This document shows, piece by piece, positions 1 through 9,700 of a stretch of 64,000 nucleotides of DNA. Positions within the stretch are counted from its first letter, which is position 1, and each line of letters opens with the position of its first letter. The stretch comes from Tsukamurella conjunctivitidis. GTDB taxonomy: Bacteria; Actinomycetota; Actinomycetes; Mycobacteriales; Mycobacteriaceae. The position numbers and the translations under genes are program-made. The notes under the pieces were generated by a model, which made no database searches, was not told the DNA's origin, and saw nothing but the letters and a program-made list of their open reading frames with translations. Location: positions 62,001 to 126,000 of the forward strand of contig NZ_VIGX01000008.1 of assembly GCF_007858475.1 (NCBI RefSeq). Reading direction: 5' to 3'.

Positions 1-2
1 AG

Positions 3-389
3 GTCTTCGCGCGGCTGCGCGACATGGGCTACCACGTGAACCCCAAGGTCGTGGTGAACAACCGCTCCATCGATCTCGTGGTGACCGGCGAGCAGGGCAA
101 GCTCGCGGTGGAGTGCGACAGCGCGGACTTCGCCTCGACACCGGAGCAGGCCCGGTCCGACATCGAGCGCGAGCGGGAGCTGCGCCGGTGCGGCTGGGAG
201 TTCGTCCGCGTCCGGGAGTCCGTCTTCGCGACGGACGCCGACGCCGCGATGTCCGTCGTGGTGCAGGCGCTGGACCGCCGCGGCGTGCGCCCGTTGACCC
301 TGCAGCGCGCGCTCACCGTCGGCGAGCGCGCCGACGACGGTTCCGTGGAGCTGTGGGAGCCCGTCGGCCTCGACATCGACACGGAGTAG
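3..389 (+). CDS. C-terminal fragment of a helicase/nuclease with Vsr-like (DUF559/MTES_1575-type) endonuclease domain
   Basis: The reading frame is already open at base 3 and ends at a TAG at 387-389, so only the last ~128 codons are present. The visible part has the pattern of the PD-(D/E)xK/Vsr-like domain that caps large AAA/UvrD-type helicases: IDLVV, then LAVECDSAD, then D-x3-ER-x-R and GWEFVRVRES. In that family the Asp and Glu bind the catalytic metal. The intact protein is therefore probably a large superfamily I helicase-nuclease involved in DNA repair or defence. I infer this from the domain alone because the helicase motifs lie outside the window. It converges with the shikimate dehydrogenase gene, leaving a 36-base gap. 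Confidence 0.6.
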   Translation, partial: VFARLRDMGYHVNPKVVVNNRSIDLVVTGEQGKLAVECDSADFASTPEQARSDIERERELRRCGWEFVRVRESVFATDADAAMSVVVQALDRRGVRPLTLQRALTVGERADDGSVELWEPVGLDIDTE

Positions 390-425
390 TCCGACCCGCG
401 CCGAGGCGGTCGAGCGAGGGGCCGA

Positions 426-1259
426 CTAGGAGCGCGAGTACTCCGACGCGACCCGGACCAGCTCCGGGTCCGGCCGCACGCCCGTGTAGAGCACGAACTG
501 CTCGGCGGCCTGCAGCGCGATGACCTCCGCGCCGGTGATCACCGTCGTGCCCGCGGCACGGCCCGCGCGCACCAGCGGTGTCTCGGGCGGCATCGCCACC
601 ACGTCGAAGACGGTGTCGGCGGCCTCGACGAGGTCCGCCGGGAAGGACAGGTCCTCGGCGGCAGGGCCGCCGGCCATGCCGACGGGCGTCGCGTTGACCA
701 GCACCCGCGCACCGTCGGGCGCCGCGGTCGCGTGCCGGAAGCCGTACAGGCCGGCGAGCGCCGAGCCGGACGCGGCGTTGCGGGCCACCACGGTCACGTC
801 GGTGCACCCGTGATCGCGCAACGCCGCGACCACCGCCTTCGCCATCCCGCCCGAGCCGCGGACCGCGGCCGGCAGCGTCGGGTCGACGCCGTGCGAGCGC
901 AGCAGCGACGCGACCGCCGCGTAGTCCGTGTTGTGGGCGTGCAGGACGCCGTCCTCGTTGACGATCGTGTTCACCGAGTCGATGGCACTCGCCGACGGCT
1001 CCATGACGTCGACGAGCTCGATCACCGCCTCCTTGAAGGGCATCGAGATCGCGCAGCCCCGCACCCCGAGCGCCCGCACCCCGCCGATCGCGGCGGGCAG
1101 GTCGGTGGTGGTGAACGCCTTGTACAGGTAGTTCAGGCCGAGTTCGCGATACAGATAGTTGTGGAACCGGGTGCCGATGCTGCTGGGGCGACCGGACAGC
1201 GACATGCACAGCACGGTGTCGCGGTCGGGCATCGCGATCGAATCGTTCACCCCGCTCAC
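426..1259 (-). CDS. Shikimate 5-dehydrogenase family protein
   Basis: A protein of about 277 residues of the shikimate dehydrogenase fold, which reduces 3-dehydroshikimate to shikimate with NADPH in aromatic amino acid synthesis. The N-terminal substrate domain has SLSGRPSSIGTRFHNYLY and the segment CAISMPFKEAVIELVD, the counterpart of the NVTxPxK motif whose Lys is catalytic, followed by NTIVNEDG and HNTDY. The Rossmann domain has RGSGGMAKAVVAALRDHG and a C-terminal EVIALQAAEQF helix. The divergent motifs (ISMPFK instead of NVTVPHK) suggest the actinobacterial AroE-like paralogue rather than the canonical AroE, so substrate is uncertain. A GTG at 1259 is taken as start; ATG at 1232 is a good alternative. 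The divergent neighbour starts at 1312, leaving a short shared promoter region. Confidence 0.8.
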   Translation of the reverse strand: MSGVNDSIAMPDRDTVLCMSLSGRPSSIGTRFHNYLYRELGLNYLYKAFTTTDLPAAIGGVRALGVRGCAISMPFKEAVIELVDVMEPSASAIDSVNTIVNEDGVLHAHNTDYAAVASLLRSHGVDPTLPAAVRGSGGMAKAVVAALRDHGCTDVTVVARNAASGSALAGLYGFRHATAAPDGARVLVNATPVGMAGGPAAEDLSFPADLVEAADTVFDVVAMPPETPLVRAGRAAGTTVITGAEVIALQAAEQFVLYTGVRPDPELVRVASEYSRS

Positions 1260-1311
1260 CCTAATCCTGCGGAACGGGGAACCGCGGGCACGGCTGGTGC
1301 GTCCAATTGAT

Positions 1312-2607
1312 GTGACGGATTTCCAGGGCATCGGGGTGACCCCGTGGGAACAGATGTCGACCTCCGAGGTGCGGCACTTCGCGCGCGGGCTCTCCGGTTC
1401 GGGCGTCGCGGCCGACGCGCGCGCGATCGGCAGCGCCGGGAACTCGCACGCCGACAGTCTCGCGGAGCTGCAGCGGGACACCGCCGTCCTGAGCGAGCGG
1501 TGGCGCGGCGAGGCCAAGGATCGTTCGTACGTCGAGTTCGGCGACTTCACCTCACGCTCGTACAGCAACGCCGTCGCGCTGTTCCGCCTGGTGGGCAATG
1601 TCGAGGAGCTGTCCGGCACGGCGACCGAGACGAATGAGCGGTTCAGCGACCTGCCCGATCCGCCCTCCCGGGCGGACGGCTGGTCGCCCTCCGCGGGGAG
1701 CGACTACCGGAACGTCGTTGCGGAGCAGGTGCGCAGCACCTACTCCTCGCCCGTGCAGACCTCCGCGTCGACGCTCCCGTTGGGGGAGGCGCAGGGGACG
1801 ACGGTCTTCCACCACATCGGTCCCGGGAACACCAAACGCGACGCCGCGGGGAGCGCCGCGCCCACGGCCCCGGGGTCGGTCTCGCCGACGGACGGGTCCG
1901 GCAGTGGCGGCGGGACGCAGGCCACGGGCGCCGGAGCGGCGGACACCGGAACCGACCCCGACGACACCGCTACGACCGGGGCGGACGCCACGTCGGACGG
2001 GGCCTCCGATGCCACCACCGGCACCGGCACCGGGGCCGGCTCCGGCACTGGCACCGGCGCCGGCGGCGGTACGGGGACGGGCGGCCAGGGCGCGGGAGCG
2101 GCGCTCGACACCGGGGCGGGCGCCGATCCCACCGCGGTGGACGGCGCCGACGACCCGCGCGACGAGATCGGCACACCCTCGTCGCTGCTCTCGCCGTCCG
2201 CGGCCGTGCCCCTGAGCTCGGCGAACCGGACCGGCGCCGGCCTGTCCGGGCTCGGCGGGCGCGGTGACGCCGGGCGCACCGCGACGCCGCTGGGGCTGCG
2301 ACAGGACGCGGCCGCGGTCCGTTCCGCGGCCGCGCCGGCCGGCGCGGGGACGAGCACCACCACGGGCGCGCGGCCCGCATCGGGGCCCTACGGCATGCCG
2401 GCGGCGGGAGCGGGGGCCCAGCGCGGCCAGGGCGACGGCCGGCACCGCGTGCCCGCCTACCTCATCGACCGGAAGAACGGCGAGGAGCTGGTGGGCGGCA
2501 TGCCGCTCGTGGGGCCGGGCGTGATCGGCCAGTGGAAGTCCGACGGTCCGCCGGACGCCCCGCGTCCGCCCGCGCCTCCGGCTACGAGCGAGCCGCGCCC
2601 GCGGTGA
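1312..2607 (+). CDS. WXG100-like N-terminal domain protein with long Gly/Ala/Thr-rich tail; possible type VII secretion substrate
   Basis: A protein of 431 residues from a GTG start. Residues 1-110 are predicted helical and hold a Trp-Arg-Gly at 64-66, in the position of the WXG turn of WXG100/ESX helical hairpins. After residue ~150 the sequence is low complexity (Gly, Thr, Ala, Pro, Asp) with runs of GT and GA repeats. The C-terminus regains order, with YLIDRKNGEELVGG followed by PLVGPGVIG, which resembles the conserved tail of several ESX-associated or PPE-like proteins of Gordonia and relatives. No signal peptide or membrane segment is seen. I infer secretion by a type VII system or cell-envelope location; no ESX gene is nearby. 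The 3' end overlaps the convergent sirtuin gene by 26 bases. Confidence 0.55.
   Translation: MTDFQGIGVTPWEQMSTSEVRHFARGLSGSGVAADARAIGSAGNSHADSLAELQRDTAVLSERWRGEAKDRSYVEFGDFTSRSYSNAVALFRLVGNVEELSGTATETNERFSDLPDPPSRADGWSPSAGSDYRNVVAEQVRSTYSSPVQTSASTLPLGEAQGTTVFHHIGPGNTKRDAAGSAAPTAPGSVSPTDGSGSGGGTQATGAGAADTGTDPDDTATTGADATSDGASDATTGTGTGAGSGTGTGAGGGTGTGGQGAGAALDTGAGADPTAVDGADDPRDEIGTPSSLLSPSAAVPLSSANRTGAGLSGLGGRGDAGRTATPLGLRQDAAAVRSAAAPAGAGTSTTTGARPASGPYGMPAAGAGAQRGQGDGRHRVPAYLIDRKNGEELVGGMPLVGPGVIGQWKSDGPPDAPRPPAPPATSEPRPR
2008..2092 (+). repeat. GGCACC/GGCGCC-type hexamer-like repeat inside coding sequence
   Basis: This is an imperfect run of GGCACCGGC-like units within the WXG-like gene. It encodes alternating Gly-Thr and Gly-Ala residues. 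Such runs are prone to slippage and may vary in length between strains. Confidence 0.6.
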
Positions 2608-3400
2608 TCGCCGCGACCAGGGCGGGCAGCGTCGTCGCCGCGGTGCCCCGCCAGTGGTACGAGGCGGCCTCGCTGAGCGGCGTGGCCTCCGGGTTGATCT
2701 CGATCACCGGGATGCCCGTGGCGAGCGCCGTCTCGGGCAGCCGCGCGGCGGGATAGACGATGCCCGACGTGCCGACGACGAGCACGACGTCGGCCATGAC
2801 GACCGCGGCTTCGGCCCGGCTCCAGGCGTCCATCGGAAGAGCCTCGCCGAACCAGACGATGCCGGGACGCACCAGCGACAGGCAGCGCATGCAGGTGGGC
2901 GGCGTCGCCCGGAGTTGCGGTGAGACATCGGCGTCGTCGGGCAGAAAGGCGTCCGCTCCCAGATAGGGCGTGCCGCAGTGCTCGCAGCGCGGGGCGAAGA
3001 GGCTCCCGTGCAGGTGCGCGAGAACCTGCGAACCCGCTCGCTCGTGCAGGTCGTCGACGTTCTGCGTGACGATCGAGACGGTGCGGTCCGCCGCCAGCTC
3101 GGCGAGGGCGATGTGGCCGTCGTTGGGCTCCGCCTGCCGCGCGACGTGCGCGCGCCACTGGTACCAGCCCCACACCAGCGCGTTGTCGCGGTTCCAGCCG
3201 TCGACGGAGGCGATCGCCTCGGGCTCGTACTGCTCCCACAGTCCGGTCTGGGCCTCGCGGAAGGTGGCGATGCCGGACTCGCGGCTCATGCCGGCGCCCG
3301 TGAGCACTACGACGGAATCGGCGGAGCGCACCAGCTCCACCACGGCGGCGGGAACGTCGATCGCGGCGGGGCGGTCGGAAGGGCGCATTCCGGGCTGCAT
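2582..3400 (-). CDS. cobB: NAD-dependent protein deacylase, Sir2 family
   Basis: A 272-residue sirtuin that removes acyl groups from protein lysines using NAD+, giving nicotinamide and O-acyl-ADP-ribose; cytoplasmic. The Rossmann motif GAGMSRESGI is at 35-44, TQNVDDLHE at 112-120, and the catalytic His at 131 (HLHGS). Zinc ligands are Cys139/Cys142 and Cys170/Cys173. GTSG and EINPE complete the NAD pocket. Length is normal for bacterial class III/U sirtuins. Acetyl-CoA-handling enzymes are typical sirtuin targets and fas lies divergently next door, but no direct link is shown. ATG at 3400 is used; an in-frame ATG 12 bases downstream (3388) is an alternative. Confidence 0.93.
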   Translation of the reverse strand: MQPGMRPSDRPAAIDVPAAVVELVRSADSVVVLTGAGMSRESGIATFREAQTGLWEQYEPEAIASVDGWNRDNALVWGWYQWRAHVARQAEPNDGHIALAELAADRTVSIVTQNVDDLHERAGSQVLAHLHGSLFAPRCEHCGTPYLGADAFLPDDADVSPQLRATPPTCMRCLSLVRPGIVWFGEALPMDAWSRAEAAVVMADVVLVVGTSGIVYPAARLPETALATGIPVIEINPEATPLSEAASYHWRGTAATTLPALVAAITAGAARS

Positions 3401-3512
3401 CGGCTCAGACTACCCACGGCCGACGGGGCGATGAGGTAGGTAACGATTCGATAACAACTGCTACTCGCGAGAAACATCGGTGATCGCCATCACGTGCCGG
3501 TGGACCTGCGTG

Positions 3513-3552
3513 GATTCACGCGTGTATTGGCATTCGGATACACCCGTGAATC
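3513..3552. promoter_or_regulatory. Near-perfect inverted repeat upstream of fas (candidate FasR-type operator)
   Basis: Two 15-base arms (3513-3527 and 3538-3552) are inverted copies with one mismatch, separated by 10 bases. They lie ~160 bases before the fas start in the cobB-fas intergenic region. In mycobacteria the TetR-family activator FasR binds inverted repeats upstream of fas in response to long-chain acyl-CoA. That this is its site is inference; position and symmetry are seen directly. Confidence 0.5.
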
Positions 3553-3645
3553 GATATCTCCAAGCTACTCACCGGTATACCCACTGGTTACATATCTGCA
3601 CGTCAGAGCTGGTGCGAATCCTGTGTTCTCATGGAATACGGGTTT

Positions 3646-3683
3646 TCCGCGGGCCCGCCGCGGACGTGCCGTCATCACGGCGC
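3646..3683 (+). promoter_or_regulatory. Two adjacent hairpins in the fas leader
   Basis: Stem 1 has 7-base arms at 3646-3652 and 3658-3664 with a 5-base loop. Stem 2 has 7-base arms at 3666-3672 and 3677-3683 with one G-U pair and a 4-base loop. They end 15 bases before the GAGGAG ribosome-binding site at 3699-3704. They may affect translation or stability of fas mRNA, but GC-rich DNA makes short stems common. Confidence 0.3.
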
Positions 3684-3708
3684 GCAGCGAGCTGATCCGA
3701 GGAGATTC

Positions 3709-6700
3709 ATGACTGTCGACGACTTCGTCACCGCCAACGCACGCACCGCGAAGGGACCGCGGAACAACGATGCGCTGGTGGACAGGTTGGCAGCGGGGGA
3801 GCAGTACGCGCTCACCTTCGGCGGTCAGGGCGGCCCGTGGCTGCCCGGCCTCGTCTCGCTCCTGGAGCAGACCGGCCTGGCCGACGATCCCGAGTACCGC
3901 GACCTCTTCGACGGCTTCGTCGCCCGCGCCGACAGCGTGCTCGAGCCCGTCCGCGCCGAGCTGCTCCGCGCCCAGGCGCTGACCTTCGACCCGATGCGGT
4001 GGCGCGACGCCTCGATCGCCGCCTCCGAGGCCGAGACCACCGATGAGGACGAGGAGCAGGCGGCGCCGGCCGCCACCGGCCCCGCGTCGCGCCGCCTGCT
4101 CGCCCCGCAGGTCGACGGTGCCGTCTTCTCCGTCCCCGGCGTGCTGTTCGCACAGCTCGTCGCGTTGTACGGGCTCGAGGCCCAGGGGCTCGACCCGTGG
4201 GACGTCCCGCCCGTAGCCGCCATCGGCCACTCGCAGGGCCAGCTCGCCGTCTCCGCCTTCGCCTCGCGCGGCAACGAGGGCGACCTGCTCGCCATCGCGC
4301 GTCTCATCGGCGCCGCGGGCCGCGTCGTCGCCCGCCGCAAGGGCCTCGTCGCGCTGGGCGGCGCCACCCCCATGATGGCCGTCACCGGCGTGCGCCAGGA
4401 CAAGCTCGAGACGCTGCTCGCCGACTTCACGGCCACGGTCTCGTTCGACGCGTGCGGCCCCGTGCTCGCCGTGCGCAACAACCGCAACTCCTTCGTGCTC
4501 ACGGGCACCCCGAAGCTGCTCGCCGGCTTCCGCGAGTTCTGCGAATCGGTCGCCGAGACCGAGGAGGAGCAGCGCAAGGAGAAACTGACCGGCGGCGCGG
4601 CCTTCGCCCCCAAGTTCGAGGACGTCGCGGTCGACATCGGCTTCCACCACCCCGCGCTCGCCGACGCCGTCGGACTGGTCACCGAGTGGGCCGAGCGCTG
4701 CGGCCTCAACGCCGACACCGCCGCCCGGCTCGCCGCGGCCGTCCTCGTCGAGCCCGTCGACTGGGTCGCCGAGGTCGAGGGCGCGATCGGCAAGGGCGCG
4801 CGCTGGCTGATCGACCTCGGCCCCGAGGACATCGCCACCAAGCTCTCCGCCGCGCCCGCCCGCGGCCGTGGGGTGGGCCTCGTGCCCGCCACCACGCTGC
4901 GCGGCGCCCGCAACCTGTTCTCGCCCGGCGGGGTGCCGGAGCTGCCGCTGGCCTGGTCGGAGTTCTCGCCGCGCCTGGTCACCCTGCCCGACGGCCGCAC
5001 CGTGCTGTCCACCCGCTTCACCGAGCTCACGGGCCGTAGCCCGATCCTGCTCGCCGGCATGACGCCCACCACCGTCGATCCCGGCATCGTCGCCGCGGCC
5101 GCGAACGCCGGCCACTGGGCCGAGCTCGCCGGCGGCGGCCAGGTGACCGAGCCGATCTTCGCGGACAACGTCGCCAAGCTGACCGCGCTCCTCGAGCCGG
5201 GCCGCGCCGCCCAGTTCAACTCGCTCTTCCTCGATCCCTACCTGTGGAAGCTGCAGCTCGGCGGCAAGCGCATCGTGCAGAAGGCCCGCGCCGCGGGCGC
5301 CCCGCTCGACGGCGTGATCATCACCGCCGGCATCCCCGAGCTGGAGGAGGCCACGGCCCTCGTCGAGGAGCTCACCGAGGCCGGCATGCGGCACGTCGCC
5401 TTCAAGCCCGGCACCGTCGAGCAGATCCGCCAGGTGGCGCGCATCGCGGCCGAGGTCCCGCAGTTCCCCGTGATCGTGCACGTCGAGGGCGGCAAGGCCG
5501 GCGGCCACCATTCGTGGGAGGACCTCGACGAGCTGCTCCTCGTGACCTACGCCGAGCTGCGCGACCGCAACAACGTCGTGCTCGCGGTCGGCGGCGGCAT
5601 CGGCACGCCCGCGCTGGCCGCCGAGTACCTCTCCGGCGAGTGGTCGCGCAAGTACGGCGCTCCCGCGATGCCGGTCGACGGCATCCTCGTCGGCACCGCG
5701 GCCATGGCGACGCTCGAGGCCACCACGTCCGACGACGTCAAGCGCCTGCTCGCCGAGATCCCCGGCACCCCCGACTGGATCGGTGCGGGCCACGCGGGCG
5801 GCGGCATGGCCTCGGGCCGCAGCCAGCTCGGCGCCGACATCCACGAGATCGACAACACCGCGTCCGCCTGCGGCCGCCTGCTCGACGAGGTCGCGGGCGA
5901 CGGTGACGCCGTCGCCGCGCGCCGCGACGAGATCATCGCCGCGATGGCCGGCACCGCCAAGCCCTTCTTCGGCGACGCCGACGCGATGACCTACGCACAG
6001 TGGCTCGAGCGCTACCTCGAGCTGTCGGTCGGCACGCGCGAGCAGGTCGCGGCCGCCGTCGATTCGACGCTGTTCGGCGACTACGGCTGGCTCGACATCA
6101 CGCACCAGGACCGGTTCCTGTCGATGCTGCACCGCGCCGAGGCCCGCCTCGCCGCCGAGGACCGCGGCCCCATCGAGACCGCGTTCGACGGCGTCGCCGC
6201 CACCGACGACGCCTACGGCGCGCTCGATCAGCTGCTGCAGCGGTACCCGGAGGCGGCGTCGACGCGCCTGCACCCGGCCGACGTTCCCTTCTTCGTCTCG
6301 CTGTGCCGCACGCCCGGCAAGCCGGTCAACTTCGTGCCCGTCGTCGACAAGGACGTCCGCCGCTGGTGGCGCTCCGACTCGCTGTGGCAGGCGCACTCGC
6401 CGCGCTACTCCGCCGACGAGGTCTGCATCATCCCCGGCCCCGAGGCCGTCGCCGGTATCACCCGGGTCGACGAGCCGGTCGGCGATCTCCTCAACCGGTT
6501 CGAGGCCGAGCTGGTGCGCCGCCGCATCGGCGCGGGCGAGGTCGCGCAGGCCGTCGCCGGCCGCCGCGTCGTGCCGGGCGTCGAGTCGGTGCCGCTGGCG
6601 CGGGCCCTCGCGGCGACCAACGTGCTCTGGGCCGGGCGCCTCGTGCACAGCCCTATCGCCCGCCTCGGTGCCGGCAGCACCTGGACGGTCGACGGTGATT

Positions 6701-9700
6701 CCGCGCTGCAGTCCGGCACCGGCGCGCGTCTGTCCGCGACCGGCCCGAACGCCGTCGTCCTCGAGATCCCGGTCTCGGGCACCGACCTCGTCATCCCGAT
6801 CCAGGTTCCGGACAGCTGCGCCGACGGCGGCGTGCCCGTCGTCGAGCTCGGCGAGGCCAGCGAGGCCATGTCGAAGCTGGTGGCCCTGGCCGCCGCTGGC
6901 GATCTGCCCGCCGTCGCCGACGGTGCCGCGACGATCGACTTCGAGTTCCGGGCCGAGGACGCCGCCGACCACGCCGCCATCACGGCGGACAGCCTCCCCG
7001 TGGGCCTGTCGGCCCTCTACGGCGACGAGCAGCTCGCCGTGCCGGACGCCTTCGTCGGACTGTGCTGGCCGGCCTCCTTCGCCGTGGTCGGTGCGGCCAC
7101 CACCGCCGAGGGGCGCCCCGTCGTCGAGGGCATGCTCGACCTGGTGCACCTCGACCACGCGATCGAACTGGCGACGAACCCGACGCCGGGCGCCTACCGC
7201 GCCACCGCGCGCCTCGAGGACGTGACCGCCACCGACATCGGCACCGTGGTCACCGTCGGCATCGACGTCCGCGCCCCGGGCGCCGAGACCCCGGCCGTCG
7301 TCATGACCGAGCGCTTCGCGATCCGCGGCCGGACCGGCGAGGCCGAGCTGGCCGACCCGCAGCCCGCGGGCGGCGCGCGCGGCGAGACGGCCACCGAGAC
7401 CCCGCGCAAGCGGGTCCGCCAGGCCGTGGTCAACGCGCCGCAGGACATGAGCGGCTTCGCCGCCGTCTCCGGCGATCACAACCCGATCCACACCTCGCAG
7501 GTCGCCGCCAGCCTGGCCGGACTGCCCGGCCCGATCGTGCACGGCATGTGGCTCTCCGCCGCGGCGCAGCAGGTCGCGTCCGCCTCCAACGGCGACGTGA
7601 TGCACCGCAAGATCCGCGGCTGGACCACCCGCTTCCTCGGCATGGTCCTCCCGGGCGACGAGGTGCAGTTCACCGTCGAGCGCGTCGGCATCGACCGCGG
7701 CGGCGAGCTGCTCGAGGTCACCGCCCGCGTCGGCGACGACCTGGTGATGGCCGCCTCGGCCGTGGCCTTCCCGGCCGTCACCGCGTACGTCTTCCCCGGG
7801 CAGGGCATCCAGGGCAAGGGCATGGGGCTGAGCCAGCGCTCGCGCAGCAAGGCGGCCCGCGAGGTCTGGGACGCCGCCGACGCGCATACCCGCGAGAACC
7901 TCGGCTTCTCCATCCTCGCCGTGGTGCGCGACAATCCGCTGTCGATCCGCGCGAACGGCACCGTCTACAGCCACCCCGACGGCGTGCTGTACCTGACCGA
8001 GTTCACGCAGGTCGCGATGGCGACCGTGGCGTGCGCCCAGCTCGCCGAGCTCACCGAGATCGGCGCGCGCGTGGACGACCCGATCATCGCCGGCCACTCC
8101 GTGGGCGAGTACAACGCGCTGGCCTCCGCCGGCGTCCTGCCGCTCGGCACGATCCTCGAGACGGTCTTCCACCGCGGTCGCATCATGCAGCAGCTGGTGC
8201 CCCGCGACGAGCAGGGCCGCAGCCCCTACGCGATGGCGGCGCTGCGCCCCGAGCTCTTCGACGTCGAGGACGCCGAGATCGCCGACTGGGTCGAGGGCAA
8301 CCTCGAGGGCGCCGACGAGTTCGCGGAGATCGTGAATCTCAACCTGCGCGGCGCGCAGTACGTCGTGGTCGGCAACCAGGCCGGGCTCGACGCGCTGGAG
8401 AAGGCGATCGCCGAGCGCACGGGCAGCCCGAAGGCCTTCCAGCTGGTGCCCGGCATCGACATCCCGTTCCACTCGTCGGTGCTCCGCGACGGCGTGCCCG
8501 AGTTCGCGGCGCGCCTGCAGGAGCTGGTGCCCGCGGAGTTCGACTACACCAAGCTGGTCGGCAAGTACCTGCCGAACCTCGTTGCGCGCCCGTTCGAGCT
8601 GACGACCGACTTCGCGCTGTCGATCCTCGACGTGGTGCCGAGCGAGCCGGTGCGCGCGCTGGTCGCCGACTGGGAGCGGGCCGCCGCGGACCCGATGGCG
8701 ACGGCCCGCACGCTGCTCATCGAGCTGCTGGCGTGGCAGTTCGCCAGCCCGGTGCGGTGGATCGAGACGCAGGATCAGCTGCTCATCGACACCGATCACG
8801 GCGGCCTCGGCGTCGAGCGCTTCATCGAGGTGGGCCTCGCGTCGGCCCCGACGCTCGCGAACCTCGCCAGCCGCACCCTGGCCCTGGCCTCGTACCAGCG
8901 GGCCGCCGCGACCGTGCTCAACGCCGAGCGCGACGCCGCGAAGGTCTTCGCGACCGACGAGGACGTCCCGGAGGACGAGGGCGGCGACGCGCCCGCCGAG
9001 GACGCGGCACCCGCCGCGGCCCCCGCGGCAGCGGCCCCGGCCGCCGCCCCGGTGGCGAGCGCCCCGTCGGGCGGCCCGCGCCCGGCCGACCTCGGCTTCG
9101 ACGCCGCGGACGCCACTCGCGCGATGATCGCGATCTGGACCAAGATGCGTCCGGACCAGCTGGAGAAGACCGACACCATCGAGACGCTGTGCGACGGTGT
9201 GAGCTCGCGCCGCAACCAGCTCCTCCTCGACCTGGGCAGCGAGCTCAACCTCGGTGCCATCGACGGTGCCGCGGAGGCCGACCTGCCGACCCTGGCGGGC
9301 ACGGTCACCAAGCTGGCGCGCACCTACAAGCCGCTCGGCCCGGTGCTCTCGGAGACCGTCGGCAACCAGCTGCGCAAGCTGCTGGGCTCCACCGGCAAGC
9401 GCCCGAACTACATCACCGAGTACGTGACCGGCACCTGGGAGCTGGGCCCCGGCTGGGCGCAGCACACCGTGCTCGCGCTGGCCACCGGTACCCGCGAGGG
9501 CGCCTCGGTCCGCGGCGGGGATCTCGCGACGCTGCTCGACGGTCCGGTCTCGAACGCGGCCGCGCTCGACGCGCTGATCGACCGCGCGGTGGCCGAGGTC
9601 GGCGCCGCGCAGGGCGTGCCCGTGGGCAAGCCCTCCGCGGGCGGCGGGGGCGGCGGCGCCACCGTCGACGCCGCGGCGCTCGCCGAGTTCACGTCCGCCA

